A DNA stretch of 64,000 bases from Rhizophagus clarus (GCA_015698045.1 BLAL01000274.1:682001-746000); one strand, 5' to 3'; positions 30,604-40,193 are shown, counted from the stretch's first letter. Numbers and translations are program-made. The notes: generated from the sequence alone by a model not told the origin.

Positions 30604-31185
30604 GAATTAAAGATAGTGCTCGCATGAGCCGAAGATTCTTATTGAAATATAAAATTTATTATCATTCCTAATTTCTTTTCTCACCCACAATTACCTTCTA
30701 GGGTCATTCCATAGTAACCCGGGAAGGTCCCTACAAAAAAAAACCAAAAAAAGGAATGTCAGTAATGTTTATTAACGATCCTATAATAATAGGATAATTC
30801 CCATTCTATATTACCTTCCAAGGGCCATTCCGAAGTGCCCAGAAGGGTCCTACAAAAGAAAGGGAACGTTAGTAACGTTCATAGTAAAAAGCAACACTAA
30901 AGTCCCTCTCAACTTACATTACCGAATCTCTAAGCCGAAATTCAAGTCCAGGAGCCGTTCCTAAAGAAATAAAAGGTTAATAGCGTTCCCATAATAAAAA
31001 AATAACACCAAAATTCAACTTACAGTACATTACCGAAGTTCTAGACTGAAATTCAAGTCCAGAAATCGTCCCTAAGTCAAAAAAGAGAAGAAGGAACGTT
31101 AGTAATGTTCCAAAAATAAAAAAAAAAATCACGAACCCTTCCCCCTGTACTTACCGTTCTAGTGTTTCAGACCGAAAATGAAAAA
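30604..31185 (-). repeat. Tandem array B of intron-like units (minus strand)
   Basis: On the minus strand four units follow one another. Each has a GGTAAGT/GGTAATGTAAGTT donor-like start (complement of 31154, about 31032, 30922, 30812), a hairpin with TTACTAA in the loop, a pyrimidine stretch ending TAG or TTAG, and a 35-45-nt block such as GACCCTTCTGGGCACTTCGG. The clearest hairpin is GAACGTT/AACGTTC at 30864-30870 and 30874-30880; another (GGAACATTACTAACGTTCC on the minus strand) spans about 31093-31111. It lies between the transposase gene and the right end of the hAT element. Confidence 0.65.
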
Positions 31186-31399
31186 ATAATTTTTTTAAAA
31201 ATATTTCGGCTTAAAAACCGACATAAATAATTTTTTTTCTTTTAACTATTCGGCTTAAATTTTTTATTAAAAAAATAAGCCAATCGGTATTTTTTCAAAA
31301 GTCGGATTTTTATTTGTAATATTTTTTTTAAAAAGGTTAAAAATCACGATTTCGGTATCAGTCATATGATTTTATTTACCGATCATTTTTATAAAAAAA

Positions 31400-31910
31400 A
31401 TTATTTTTTTCGTTAGCCGTTAAGAATGTCTACTAGAATCTGTAAGTATATGGAAAACAAAGTTTTTTGGAATTTACTTTGAAGAAACGTGCTAAACGTT
31501 TTTTATCTTAAGTTTCGGTTTTCTGGAGTCTATAGGATATGGGTAAGTACGAGTTTTTTTGGAATTTACGCTGAAGAAACGTACTGACCGTTTCTTTTCT
31601 TATTTTTTGTAGGTTTCGGTTTTCTGGAGTCTATGGGATACGGGTACTTGTATGGGGGACGAGTTTTTTTGTAATTTACTTTGAGGAAACGTATTAACCG
31701 TTTCTTTTCTTATTTTTTGTAAGTTTCAGGTTTTCTGGTGTCTATAGGATAATGGTAAGTGTGTAGGGACAAGTCCTTTTGGAATTTACTTTAAGGAAAC
31801 GTACTAACCGTTTCTTTTCTTATTTTTTTGTAAGTTTCAGCTTTCTGGTGTCTATAGGATACGGATAAATGTGTGAGGATGAGTTCTTGTGGAAGTTTTT
31901 TGAAGAAATA
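31400..31910 (+). repeat. Tandem array C of intron-like units (plus strand)
   Basis: Four to five units of about 115-120 bp. A block GGTTTTCTGGAGTCTATAGG of 30-33 nt ends at a GTAAGT-like donor; then come GGAATTTAC and a hairpin, GAAACG/CGTTTC, whose seven-base loop is TACTGAC (31582-31588), TATTAAC (about 31690) or TACTAAC (31802-31808). TTTCTTATTTTTTGTAG/AAG closes the unit. TACTAAC is the classical fungal branch-point consensus. The array is divergent from array B, 220 bp away, in the same hAT element. Confidence 0.7.
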
Positions 31911-32235
31911 TAATAATTTTATTTGTCTCAAATTAATAAATAAAAATTGGACTTGATTTTATATAAACTTAGATTCGAAATTGTATATTTTATAGTAAAA
32001 TTTGAACTTGTATGCTGATTTTATAGTAAAATTAGATACATAAAAGTTCTATTAAAATTTTTGAGTCTGTATATATGGGATCCTGATAAATCGGATCGAT
32101 AGGTCATATGATCGATGCCGAAATCGCTGTGACGACGGAATCGATATCTTTTTTTTTTATTTTTACTTAATATGTGAACTGTGTAAACAAGCCGGCTCAG
32201 AGCTTTTATTAATGGTGAATCAAATGCGAATTAAA

Positions 32236-32380
32236 GTCTGTCAAAATATATTACTGTATTAGGTCTGTCAAAATGTATTTACGTCTGTCAAAATATATTT
32301 TGTCTGTCAAAATGTATTTCGTCTGTCAAAATGTATTACGTCTGTCAAAATGTATTACGTCTGTCAAAATAATTACGGTT
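32236..32380. repeat. CGTCTGTCAAAATGTATT tandem repeat
   Basis: Seven copies of about 20 bp with the core GTCTGTCAAAATGTATT, spacing 19-24 bp. The array lies near the right end of the hAT element and shares the GTCTGT word with the left inverted repeat. It may be a subterminal protein-binding array. Confidence 0.8.
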
Positions 32381-32519
32381 ACGTCAATTCGGATTCGGCT
32401 CTGCTGCCGTATATTTCGGCATTCTAAGAATCTAATTCGCGGAGAAGTATAGTCATCTCAAAATGGACAAATGACCTGGTCATTTGCCCATTACTGCTAT
32501 ATTACCCAACACTATAATA

Positions 32520-32746
32520 GACTTCGATCAGAAAGTCTTCGATTAGAGATGCAAGAAAGACTTCGATTAGTGATACAAGAAATAGAAAAAAAACTTCGAT
32601 CAGAGATACAAGAAAGAACTTATGAGGAAATAATGGTTGCACATAGAGACAAGCTTGCAATTCTTAATATTACTCTCTGCAGGGAATGCTTCCATCTGAT
32701 AAAATTAGAAGAAGGAGAATATTGTGATAGTTGTCAGCCAGAATAA
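32520..32746 (+). pseudogene. Small Cys-rich ORF, 3' part (beyond the hAT element)
   Basis: In register with the 5' part at 27278, the frame continues LRLEMQERLRLVIQEIEKKL then EIQERTYEEIMVAHRDKLAI, an amphipathic coiled coil built from two to three imperfect ERLRLxIQE repeats. A closing zinc knuckle CRECFHLIKLEEGEYCDSC precedes TAA at 32744. The C-x2-C...C-x2-C pattern supports a zinc ribbon. Combined length is about 140 residues. Function unknown. Confidence 0.5.
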
Positions 32747-33036
32747 ATTTCCTGGCAGGGCAGAATCGTTAGACTTAAATGAATAATGTATTAGATAAGG
32801 AGTTAGCTAGCGCAAAGCCAATTCCTGATATATATTTTTTGTTAGACTTATAAATTTCCTGGCAAGGCGAAATAGTTAGACTTAAATTTTTTCGTTAAAG
32901 TTTTATGCTACTTGATGAGTTAACCTATGCTGAGCCTGTTCTTGACTAAAGGAAAGTTGGGACAATTCCGCGGATTTTGCAGGGATGACATTTTGTTAGA
33001 CTTTTATATAAAATATGATTTTTAGTAAGCTAGCCT
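32747..33036. repeat. GTTAGACTTA repeat region, left of the second hAT element
   Basis: TTTCCTGGCAGGGC and GTTAGACTTAAA occur at 32747-32780 and again at 32859-32885, so the region is a degenerate duplication. The GTTAGACTTA decamer recurs at least ten times here and on the far side of the hAT insertion (35390-35570). No gene seen. Confidence 0.6.
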
Positions 33037-33269
33037 TAGTGTTCCGCACAAATCAAATTAGACCAAATCAGGTTAGATTTAAAATTTGATTTGATCAAAT
33101 CAAATCTGAAAAGTTTGAATTCAGATTTGAATAAAACCATTCAAATCTGATTTGAAATTTGATTTGAATTTGATTTGATTTGATTTAAATTTGATTCGAT
33201 TCAAATCAAATTCAAATTCAAATCAAATCAAATTCATTCAAATAGATTTGTGATTTGGTTTGATTTGTT

Positions 33270-33480
33270 GAATTTTAAATAAAAAAATGCGTTTTGCAAC
33301 GCAATATTAATAAAAATGTTATAAAACATTTTTTTTAAATTAATTTAATAAAAAAATGCGTTTTGCAACACAATACTAATAAAAAAACATTGCAAAATGT
33401 TTTTTTTTTAATTATTTAAATAAAAAATGCATTTTGCAACGCATTATTAATAAAAAAATGTTGCGAAACGTATTTCTTTA
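33270..33480. repeat. AAAAAATGCGTTTTGCAACGCA repeat in the hAT element
   Basis: Three copies, about 70 bp apart, of a segment with TGCGTTTTGCAACGCA followed by AATATTAATAAAAATGTT and a matching TTGCAAAATG-type word. Each copy contains the near palindrome TGCGTTTTGCAACGCA. Purely repetitive, no gene. Confidence 0.7.
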
Positions 33481-33832
33481 GTGTGTTTAAGGAGGGTTGG
33501 ACATCATGTGGTTGCAGTAACTACCAATAATATTTACGGTAATTACAGGACCCCGAATAATACCAATATAACTCACATACGGGTTTGCGTAGAGTTTATA
33601 TGAAATTACTTTTTAAACCTACAAATTAAGTTTGCGTAGATTGGTCAATTTGGGATATTATGTTTGTGTAGAGTTTACAATAGATATATGTGAATTTATT
33701 TTTAAAAAATACTGATTTCAGTAAATTAAATTACTCGGTATTTACCAAAATTTATTTTATTTTATTTATTTTTTCATTTTTTTTCAGTATTTTATACCAA
33801 ATTTATTTATTTTTATTATTCTTTTTTGGGTT

Positions 33833-34955
33833 TTAATACCCTAATTCCAAAAGTCCGGTTGTGTTTTTCACCTGGCAACACTACAAAAAATAAAAAAAAA
33901 ATAATTAATTTGTTAAAAAAAATACCAAAAAACACTTCCCCCACCCTCCCTTACCTTAATTCTAAAAGTCCGGTCATGCTTTTTGTCTGGCAACATTACA
34001 AAAAATAAAAAAAAATCAATACTTAATTAATTAAAAAAAAACAACGAAACACCTCCCCAACCCTCCCTTACCTTAATTCCAAAAGTCCGGTCATGCTTTT
34101 CGTCCGGCAACACTACAAAAAGTAAAAAAAAAGTTAATACTTAATTAATTAAAAAAAAAACAACGAAACACCTTCCCAACCCCTCCCTTACCTTAATTCC
34201 AAAAGTCCGGTCATGCATTTCGTCTGGCAACACTACAAAAAAATAAAAAAAAATAATTAATTAAATAGTTAAAAAAAACACCGAAAAACACTTCTCCACC
34301 CTCCCTTACCTTAATTCCAAAAGTCCGGTTGTGCTTTTCGTCTGGCAACACTACAAAAAAATAAAAAAAAAACAATTAATTAGTTAAAAAAAATACCGAA
34401 AACACTTCTCCCACCTTCCCTTACCTTAATTCCAAAAGTCCGGTCATGCTTTTCGTCTGGCAACACTACAAAAAAATAAAAAAAAGGTTAATACTTAAAT
34501 TAATTAAAAAAAAACAACGAAACACCTCCTCCAACCCCTCCCTTACCTTAATTCCAAAAGTCTGGTCGTGCCTTTTGTCCAGCAACACTACAAAAAATAA
34601 AAAAAAATATTAATTAAATAGTTAAAAAAACACCAAAAAACACTTCCCCACCCTCCCTTACCTTAATTTCAAAAGTCCGGTCGTGCTTTTCATCCGGCAA
34701 CACTATAAAAAGTAAAAAAAAAGTTAATACTTAAATTAATTAAAAAAAAATAACAAAACACCTCCTCCAACACCTCCCTTACCTTAATTCCAAAAGTCCG
34801 GTCGTGCCTTTCGTCCGACAACACTACAAAAAATAAAAATAAAAAATAATTAATTAATTAGTTAAAAAAAACACCGAAAAACACTTCCCACCCTCCCTTA
34901 CCTTAATTCCAAAAGTCCGGTCGTGCCTTTCGTCTGGCAACACTACAAAATAAAC
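33833..34955 (-). repeat. Tandem array E of intron-like units (minus strand)
   Basis: About ten units of 113-121 bp. Read on the minus strand, a unit is TTTTTTGTAG, then a 41-nt block (TGTTGCCAGACGAAAAGCAT ... GGACTTTTGGAATTAAG), then GTAAGGGAGGGT, an A/T spacer with TTAACTAATTAA/TTAATTAA (contains a CTAAT branch-point-like word) and a new T-tract. Donor and acceptor words are retained in most copies although spacers vary. The 41-nt block is not a multiple of three and opens no frame. Confidence 0.75.
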
Positions 34956-35348
34956 TGATAAATGATTAAAAAAAAGATCAGATATTCGGATTATCTGATT
35001 AGTAGATTAGCAAGTCACATGACCCTGCCTTTATACATTTGTGAGTATTGTTCGGAGTCCTGTAATTACGTTTAATTAGGTCATGTATATTTAATTTGAT
35101 TTGATTTGGATTTGATTTGGATTTGTCAGATTTGATTCGGATTTGATTGAATTAGTTTAAGCTAATTTGAATTTGATTTGAAATCAAATCAAATCTTTTT
35201 TTTTTAATTTGGATTTGAACTCAAATCTTGTTTTGAAGTTTGGATTTGATTTGCAAATCAAAATTATCAAATCGAATCAAATCAAACTTCAAATCAAATC
35301 TGAATTGATTTGATTTGATCAAATCATTTGCGGAACACTAGCTAGCCT

Positions 35349-35830
35349 GCATTGAACCCATTCTTGATTAAGGAAAAGTTGAGACAAAAATCTCGTTAGA
35401 CTTAATTAACAATTATGCTATTTAATGAGCTAGCTTATATAGAAGGCATTCTTGTATATAGTAAACTTCGTTAGATTTAAAAAGTCACATGATTTTTCGT
35501 TAGACTTATTTATGAATTTTTGTTAGACTTAAGAAAACCGTTAGACTTATTTTCGTTAGACTTATTTAATAAATATGCTAATTAATGCGCTAATCCTTGT
35601 AGAATCAATTCCTGATATATTTATTTTCATTAGATTTAATAAATATAACTGAAAAGTGATATAGAAATTAAGATTCTAGAGCCATTAGAAGTTTTTCTAA
35701 TATATTAATAAAAATCGATATGCTTTCTGAGGTTGGAGAAACTACACAGAATTAAGAAATATAATATCAAAATTAAGATTCTAGAGCTGATAGAAGCTCT
35801 TCTAATATAATAAGAAAAAATCAATATTGT
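35349..35830. repeat. GTTAGACTTA repeats and a 105-bp duplication
   Basis: GTTAGACTTA (or one mismatch) occurs near 35394, 35469, 35500, 35524, 35541 and 35554. From 35655 to 35830 the segment AAATTAAGATTCTAGAGC ... TAGAAGTTTTTCTAATAT occurs twice, 105-110 bp apart. No gene seen. Confidence 0.6.
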
Positions 35831-36300
35831 TTTTAACGTTTTGTGGCCCACACACACAATGTTTCAGTGGGGGTGCCAATTTTTATATAACTCTGCCAAT
35901 TTTTCAATCAAAAATGATCATCTTTAATTGGCTGACTATATAATTACATCATTTATTTATTGATTTATTGATAATTTTTTTTTATTTTTGCTTATTACAT
36001 TTTATTTTTTTCCTTCTACTCATTTACAAATAAAAAAAAGCAACCGTTAGAATGTATTTCTTTAAATAAAAAAACAAACAAACAAAAAGTTGGTACACAC
36101 CACTGAAATACCATTATTCAAAGAAGCCGTATTTTTTTTTATTTAATCTAAAAAAATGAATTTTTTTTTATTTAAAATCTAAAAAAATGAAATTTTTTTT
36201 ATTTAAAATCTAAAAAAACGAATTTTTTTTAACTTTATTTAATTTAAAAAACGAATTTTTTTTTTATTTAATTTAAAAAAAAAATTTTTAGCTTTATTGT
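35831..36300. repeat. AT-rich spacer with ATTTTTTTTATTTAAAATCTAAAAAAATGA repeats
   Basis: After a unique stretch with CAGTGGGGGTGCCAATTTTT (35866), which resembles a transposon end but has no partner, five copies of a 30-40-bp T/A repeat occupy about 36120-36290. No gene seen. Confidence 0.5.
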
Positions 36301-36304
36301 AAAA

Positions 36305-37575
36305 ACGGCAAGTTTCGTGTTAAAGAAACATTCTAAGGTTTCTTTCTTTTCTCCATTTTTGTAGAATGCAGCCTTGAAGATTTCAAAAAGGCGAATTGAC
36401 AATAGGTTTTATTATTAATGGTTTTAGAAATATACCAATATCTCTTTTTTCTCTCTTTAGACGATGGGCGTAATTAATGTAAGTTTCAAAATTTTCGAAA
36501 CTTTATTTTTTCTTTTTTTTTTAGGAAATGTTTACTAACGTTTTCATCTTTTTTTTGTAGCTTCTGGTCTTTGATTCTTGGATGATGGCTGTGGGCGTAA
36601 TGAATGTAAGTTTCAAAATTTTCAAAACTTTTTTCTTTGTTTTTTTTAGGAGATATTTTTACTAACGTTTTCATCTTTTTTTTTGTAGCTTCTGGTCTTC
36701 GATTCTTGGATGATGGCTGTGGGCGTAATGAATGTAAGTTTTAAAATTTTTGAAACTTTTTTTTTCTTCATTTTTTTAGGAAACATTTTACTAATGTTTC
36801 CGTCTTTTTTTTTGTAGCTTCTGGTCTTCGATTCTTGGATAATGGCCGTAGGCGTGATAAATATAAGTTTTAAAATTTTTGAAACTTTTTTTTTCTTTAT
36901 TTTTTTAGAAGACGTTTTTACTAACGTTTCCATCTTTTTTTTAGTAGGTTCTGGTCTTCAATTCTTGGATGATGGCCATGGGTATAATGAATGTAAGTTT
37001 TGAAATTTTCAAAACTTTATTTTTTCTTTTTTTTTTAGGAAACATTTTACTAATATTTCTGTCTTTTTTTTATAGCTTTCGGTCTTCGATTCTTAGACGA
37101 TGGCTGTGGAGTAAGTTTTGAAATTTTTGAAACTTTTTTTTTCTTTGTTTTTTTTAAGAGATGTTTTTACTAACGTTTTCATCTTTTTTTTGTAGCTTCT
37201 GGTCTTCGATTCTTGGACGATGGCCATAGGTATAATGAATGTAAGTTTTGAAATTTTCAAAACTTTATTTTTTCTTTTTTTTTTAGGAAACGTTTTACTA
37301 ATGTTTCTGTCTTTTTTTTATAGCTTTCGGTCTTCGATTCTTAGACGATGGCTGTGGGGTAAGTTTTGAAATTTTTGAAACTTTTTTTTTCTTTGTTTTT
37401 TTTAGAAGATGTTTTTACTAACGTTTTCATCTTTTTTTTGTAGCTTCTGGTCTTCGATTCTTGGACGATGGCCATGGGCGTAATGAATGTAAGTTTCAAA
37501 ATTTTTGAAATTTTATTTTTTCTTTTTTTTTAGGAAACATTTTACTAACAAATCCATCTTTTTTTTGCAAGTTCT
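36305..37575 (+). repeat. Tandem array D of intron-like units, with 45-nt exon-like blocks
   Basis: Nine donors at 36479, 36606, 36734, 36862 (AT instead of GT), 36993, 37111, 37241, 37359 and 37489, spaced 118-131 bp. Each unit is a block CTTCTGGTCTTCGATTCTTG ... GGGCGTAATGAAT of 45 nt (36561-36605 for the first full one), then GTAAGTTT, a T-run with TTTTAG, a hairpin such as GAAACAT/ATGTTTC (36780-36786 and 36794-36800) with TTTACTA as loop, and TTTTTTTTGTAG. The 45-nt block reads LLVFDSWMMAVGVMN in one frame. Two copies are 35 nt and contain a TAG, so continuous coding is unlikely today. Confidence 0.75.
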
Positions 37576-37619
37576 GATCAAATGTTTTTAGTAATTGGGC
37601 TTCTTTACAAGTATGTTTC

Positions 37620-39275
37620 TTTTTATTTCATTTTATTTTTTTTATGATCAATTACATTTCGTTATTTATTAACTTTTCTTTCATTTTTTCTTTTATCCCC
37701 TGTGTTTCTTTTCGTTTGTTTTCCATTCTTTTCATCTCTCTTCAATTCTTTTTGTATATTCACATTTCTCTTTCATTTCTTCCTCTTTTTTTTCTTTTTT
37801 TTTACGTTTTTCCTTCTATTTTTTTTCGATTATTACATTTAACCCTCCTTTTCATTTCATCACTTTACATTTGCCCTCATTTTTGCTTTATTCCTTTACG
37901 TTTCATCTTCATTTCATTCGTCTCTTTACGTTCCTCCTCTTTTCATTTTATTTTTTATATTTTCCCTCCTTTTCATTTCACTTTTTACGCTTCCCTCTTC
38001 TTTTCATTTCGTTCCTTTTCCTTTTCATTTCATTTCCTCTTTTTTTTGTTCTTTTACATTTATTTCCTTTCTTTTTGTTCCTTTACGTTTCCTCCTTCTT
38101 TCTTTTCATCCCTTTACATTTTCCTTCTTTTCTTTCCGTTTCTTTATGTTTTTCTATTATTCTTTTTGTTTATTTTCACTTCTCCTTCCATTCTTTTCTT
38201 TTCACTCACCTTTCAGTTTACTTTGTTTCTTTTGTTTCCTTTTGTTTCTTTTCACTTCTCTTTATTCTTTTCATCTCCCCTTCAATTCTTTTGTATATTC
38301 ACATTTCTCTTTCATTTCTTCATGTTTCCTTTATTTTTCTTTTTTTATGTTTTGCCTTCCATTTTTTTGTTCTATTACGTTTCACTCCTTTTTATTTTAT
38401 CACTTTATGTTTCCCCTTCTTTTCGTTTGTTTCTTTGCATTTTCTCCTTTTTTTTTGTTCTTTTACATTTCTTTTCTTTCTTTTTGTTCCTTTACGTTTC
38501 CCTTTTATTCCTTTACATTTTTCTTCAATCCTTTATGTTTCCCCTTCATTCCTTTACGTTTTTCTCTTTTTTCTTTTTGTTCCTTTACATTTCCCTTCGT
38601 TTCTTTATGTTTTCCTACTATTTATTTTGTTTATTTTCACTTCCCCCTTCATTCTTTTCTTTTCACCCACCTTTCAGTTTATTTTATCGCTTTTGTTTTT
38701 TTTTGTTTTTTTTCACTTCTCTTCATTCTTTTCATCTCCCTTTCAATTCTTTTGTATATTCACATTTCTCTTTCACTTCTTCATGTTTCCTTTATTTTTT
38801 CTTTTTTTACGTTTTGCCTTCCATTTTTTTCATTCTATTACGTTTCACTCTCCTTTTTGTTTCATCACTTTATGTTTCCCCTTCTTTTCGTTTTGTTCCT
38901 TTGCATTTTCTCCTTTTTTTTGTTCTTCTACATTTTCTTCCTTTTTTTTTATTCCTTTATGTTTCCCCTCCTTTCTTTTCGCTCCTTTATATCTCCCTTC
39001 TCTTTTTTCGTTTTTTTATGTTTTCTTACTATTTTTTTTGTTTTTTTTTTATATTATACTATCCTTTTTTCTTACATTTCCTTCTTCATTCCTTTCATTT
39101 TCTTTACCTTTGTATTCTTTTCATTTTTTTTGTTTCCTCTTACTTCTTTTCATTTCCCCCCATTTCTTTTATTTCACTTTTTTTCTTTATTGTTATTCTT
39201 ATTTTTTAACACATTTCTTTACTTCGATTCATTTTTTTACTTTCATTATAGATTTCTTTTTTTTAGATTAATTTT
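37620..39275. repeat. 1.65-kb pyrimidine-rich tract with higher-order repeats
   Basis: The plus strand is almost only T and C with scattered A and G, built of TTTCATTTC, CCTTTACGTTTC and TCTTTTTGTTCC words. A segment with AATTCTTTTGTATATTCACA recurs at about 37745, 38288 and 38747, so there is a 460-540-bp higher-order unit. All three plus frames are open for 378-521 codons because TC-only DNA cannot form stop codons; no gene is called. Such mirror-like tracts can form H-DNA. Confidence 0.85.
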
Positions 39276-39429
39276 CTATTAAAATAAATTCTTATTTTTT
39301 AATTACTAATAAAACATGTAAATTTTTAAATTAAACTACTTTGAATAAAATTTTTTGAAAAAAAATAAATTTTTGCATGTGTCGTACTTCATAAATATAA
39401 ATAAAATAAATTTAGCTAATTTGGTTGAA

Positions 39430-39713
39430 TTTGTATGCACTATTTAAAAATCAGAGTGCTGATTTGCATGCACTATTTAAAAATCGGAGTACTAATTTGC
39501 ATGCACTATTTAAAAATTGGAGTGCCGATTTGCATGCACTATTTAAAAATAGGAATGCCGATTTTTTGGCACAAATCAGCAATGCTGTTCATGAATAATT
39601 CGCACCATAAAATCAGCAACAAAAAACCACAAATCAGACAAATATATCCAAAAATCAGACAAAAATCAGACTACTAATTTTTGGAGATTTTTTTTTATTC
39701 AACCTATGTTAAG
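39430..39713. mobile_element. Solo diverged right end of a CACTA-like element
   Basis: From 39540 to 39713 the sequence matches the terminal 190 bp of the 9.66-kb element (26800-26990), including CACAAATCAGACAAATATAT and the end TTTTTTTATTCAACCTATGT, with many C-to-T-like changes. It is preceded by four 34-bp copies of TGCATGCACTATTTAAAAAT plus CGGAGT-type sequence. No matching left end was found within the window, so the borders of this relic, which may include array D and the pyrimidine tract, are unknown. Confidence 0.7.
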
Positions 39714-39987
39714 ATTTTAAAAAATCAGAATTTTGAGTTTAAAATTTTATATTATATCTAAACAAAGATACAATATAAAAAAATAAATAAAAAAATAGTA
39801 TAGCAAATAAAAAATAGGTGCAAAAAAGTAAAAATAAATATAGAAAAATAAAAAATAAATATAAAAAATGAAGACAAAAAAATAAATATAAAAAAATAAA
39901 TGTAAAAAATAAAAAAATAAGTATAAAAAAAAAAATGGTAAATTATTTTGCATCACTTGTAATTTATTATATAATATATATAATATA
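39714..39987. other. A-rich low-complexity spacer
   Basis: AAAATAAATATAAAAA words dominate from 39770 to 39940. The minus-strand Phe/Tyr-rich frame here reflects composition. No gene seen. Confidence 0.6.
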
Positions 39988-40191
39988 CAGTTACACCTCT
40001 ATAAGTGCATTTTCTATAAGTGCACGCAATATATATGTAAATTCTTTCTAAGTGCATGGTAAGCTTTAGTCCCAACTTATAAAAGTTCTTAATATTTTAC
40101 CCTTTATAAATGCACTCCCTCTCTAAGTGCACATTCTACTATTTTTTTACTATGGTCCCAAGGGGAAGGTGCACTTATGGAGGTATGACTG
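39988..40191. mobile_element. 204-bp pogo/Tc1-type MITE
   Basis: Left end CAGTTACACCTCTATAAGTG and complement of right end CAGTCATACCTCCATAAGTG (17 of 20 identical), flanked by TA on both sides (39986-39987, 40192-40193), the dinucleotide target of Tc1/mariner/pogo elements. Internal TAAGTGCA words are repeated. No ORF. A decayed relative lies near 59150-59230. Confidence 0.85.
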
Positions 40192-40193
40192 TA

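Larger units (their letters stand above)
27465..32511. mobile_element. 5.05-kb autonomous hAT transposon
   Basis: The left end is CAGTGTTGGCCAGTGACCC and the right end reads (complement) TGTTGGGTAATATAGC, so the core terminal repeat is short. The flanking octamers CTATATTA (27457-27464) and CTATAATA (32512-32519) differ at one base and look like an 8-bp target duplication of the hAT type. Excision rejoins the Cys-rich ORF in frame (GYY then NRLRSES). The outer 300 bp on the left carry about ten AAATGACC/GGTCATTT words, also present near the right end, as expected for subterminal transposase sites. The segment CTATACTTTTCCGCGAATTA (27762) is repeated inverted at about 32446. It encodes an intact-looking transposase. 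The three terminal bases missing on the right leave the exact border uncertain. Confidence 0.8.
33037..35340. mobile_element. 2.30-kb non-autonomous hAT transposon
   Basis: The terminal repeat is TAGTGTTCCGCA (33037-33048) and its complement TGCGGAACACTA (35329-35340). The octamer GCTAGCCT at 33029-33036 is exactly repeated at 35341-35348, a perfect 8-bp target duplication of the hAT type. Inside each end are about 200 bp of AAATTTGATTTGAATT/AAATCAAATC words, so the sub-ends can form long hairpins. No transposase frame is present; a different hAT transposase would be needed in trans (ends differ from the 5.05-kb element, CAGTGTTGG). Its centre is tandem array E. Confidence 0.93.

Noticed and set aside
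35862-36105. Possible extra hAT element starting CAGTGGGGGTGCC
   Set aside because: No inverted partner or 8-bp duplication could be found.
37644-39282. Three overlapping plus-strand open frames of 378-521 codons, rich in Phe, Ser and Leu
   Set aside because: They exist because the tract is nearly pure T and C, which cannot spell TAA, TAG or TGA. All three frames are open at once and the peptides are low-complexity.
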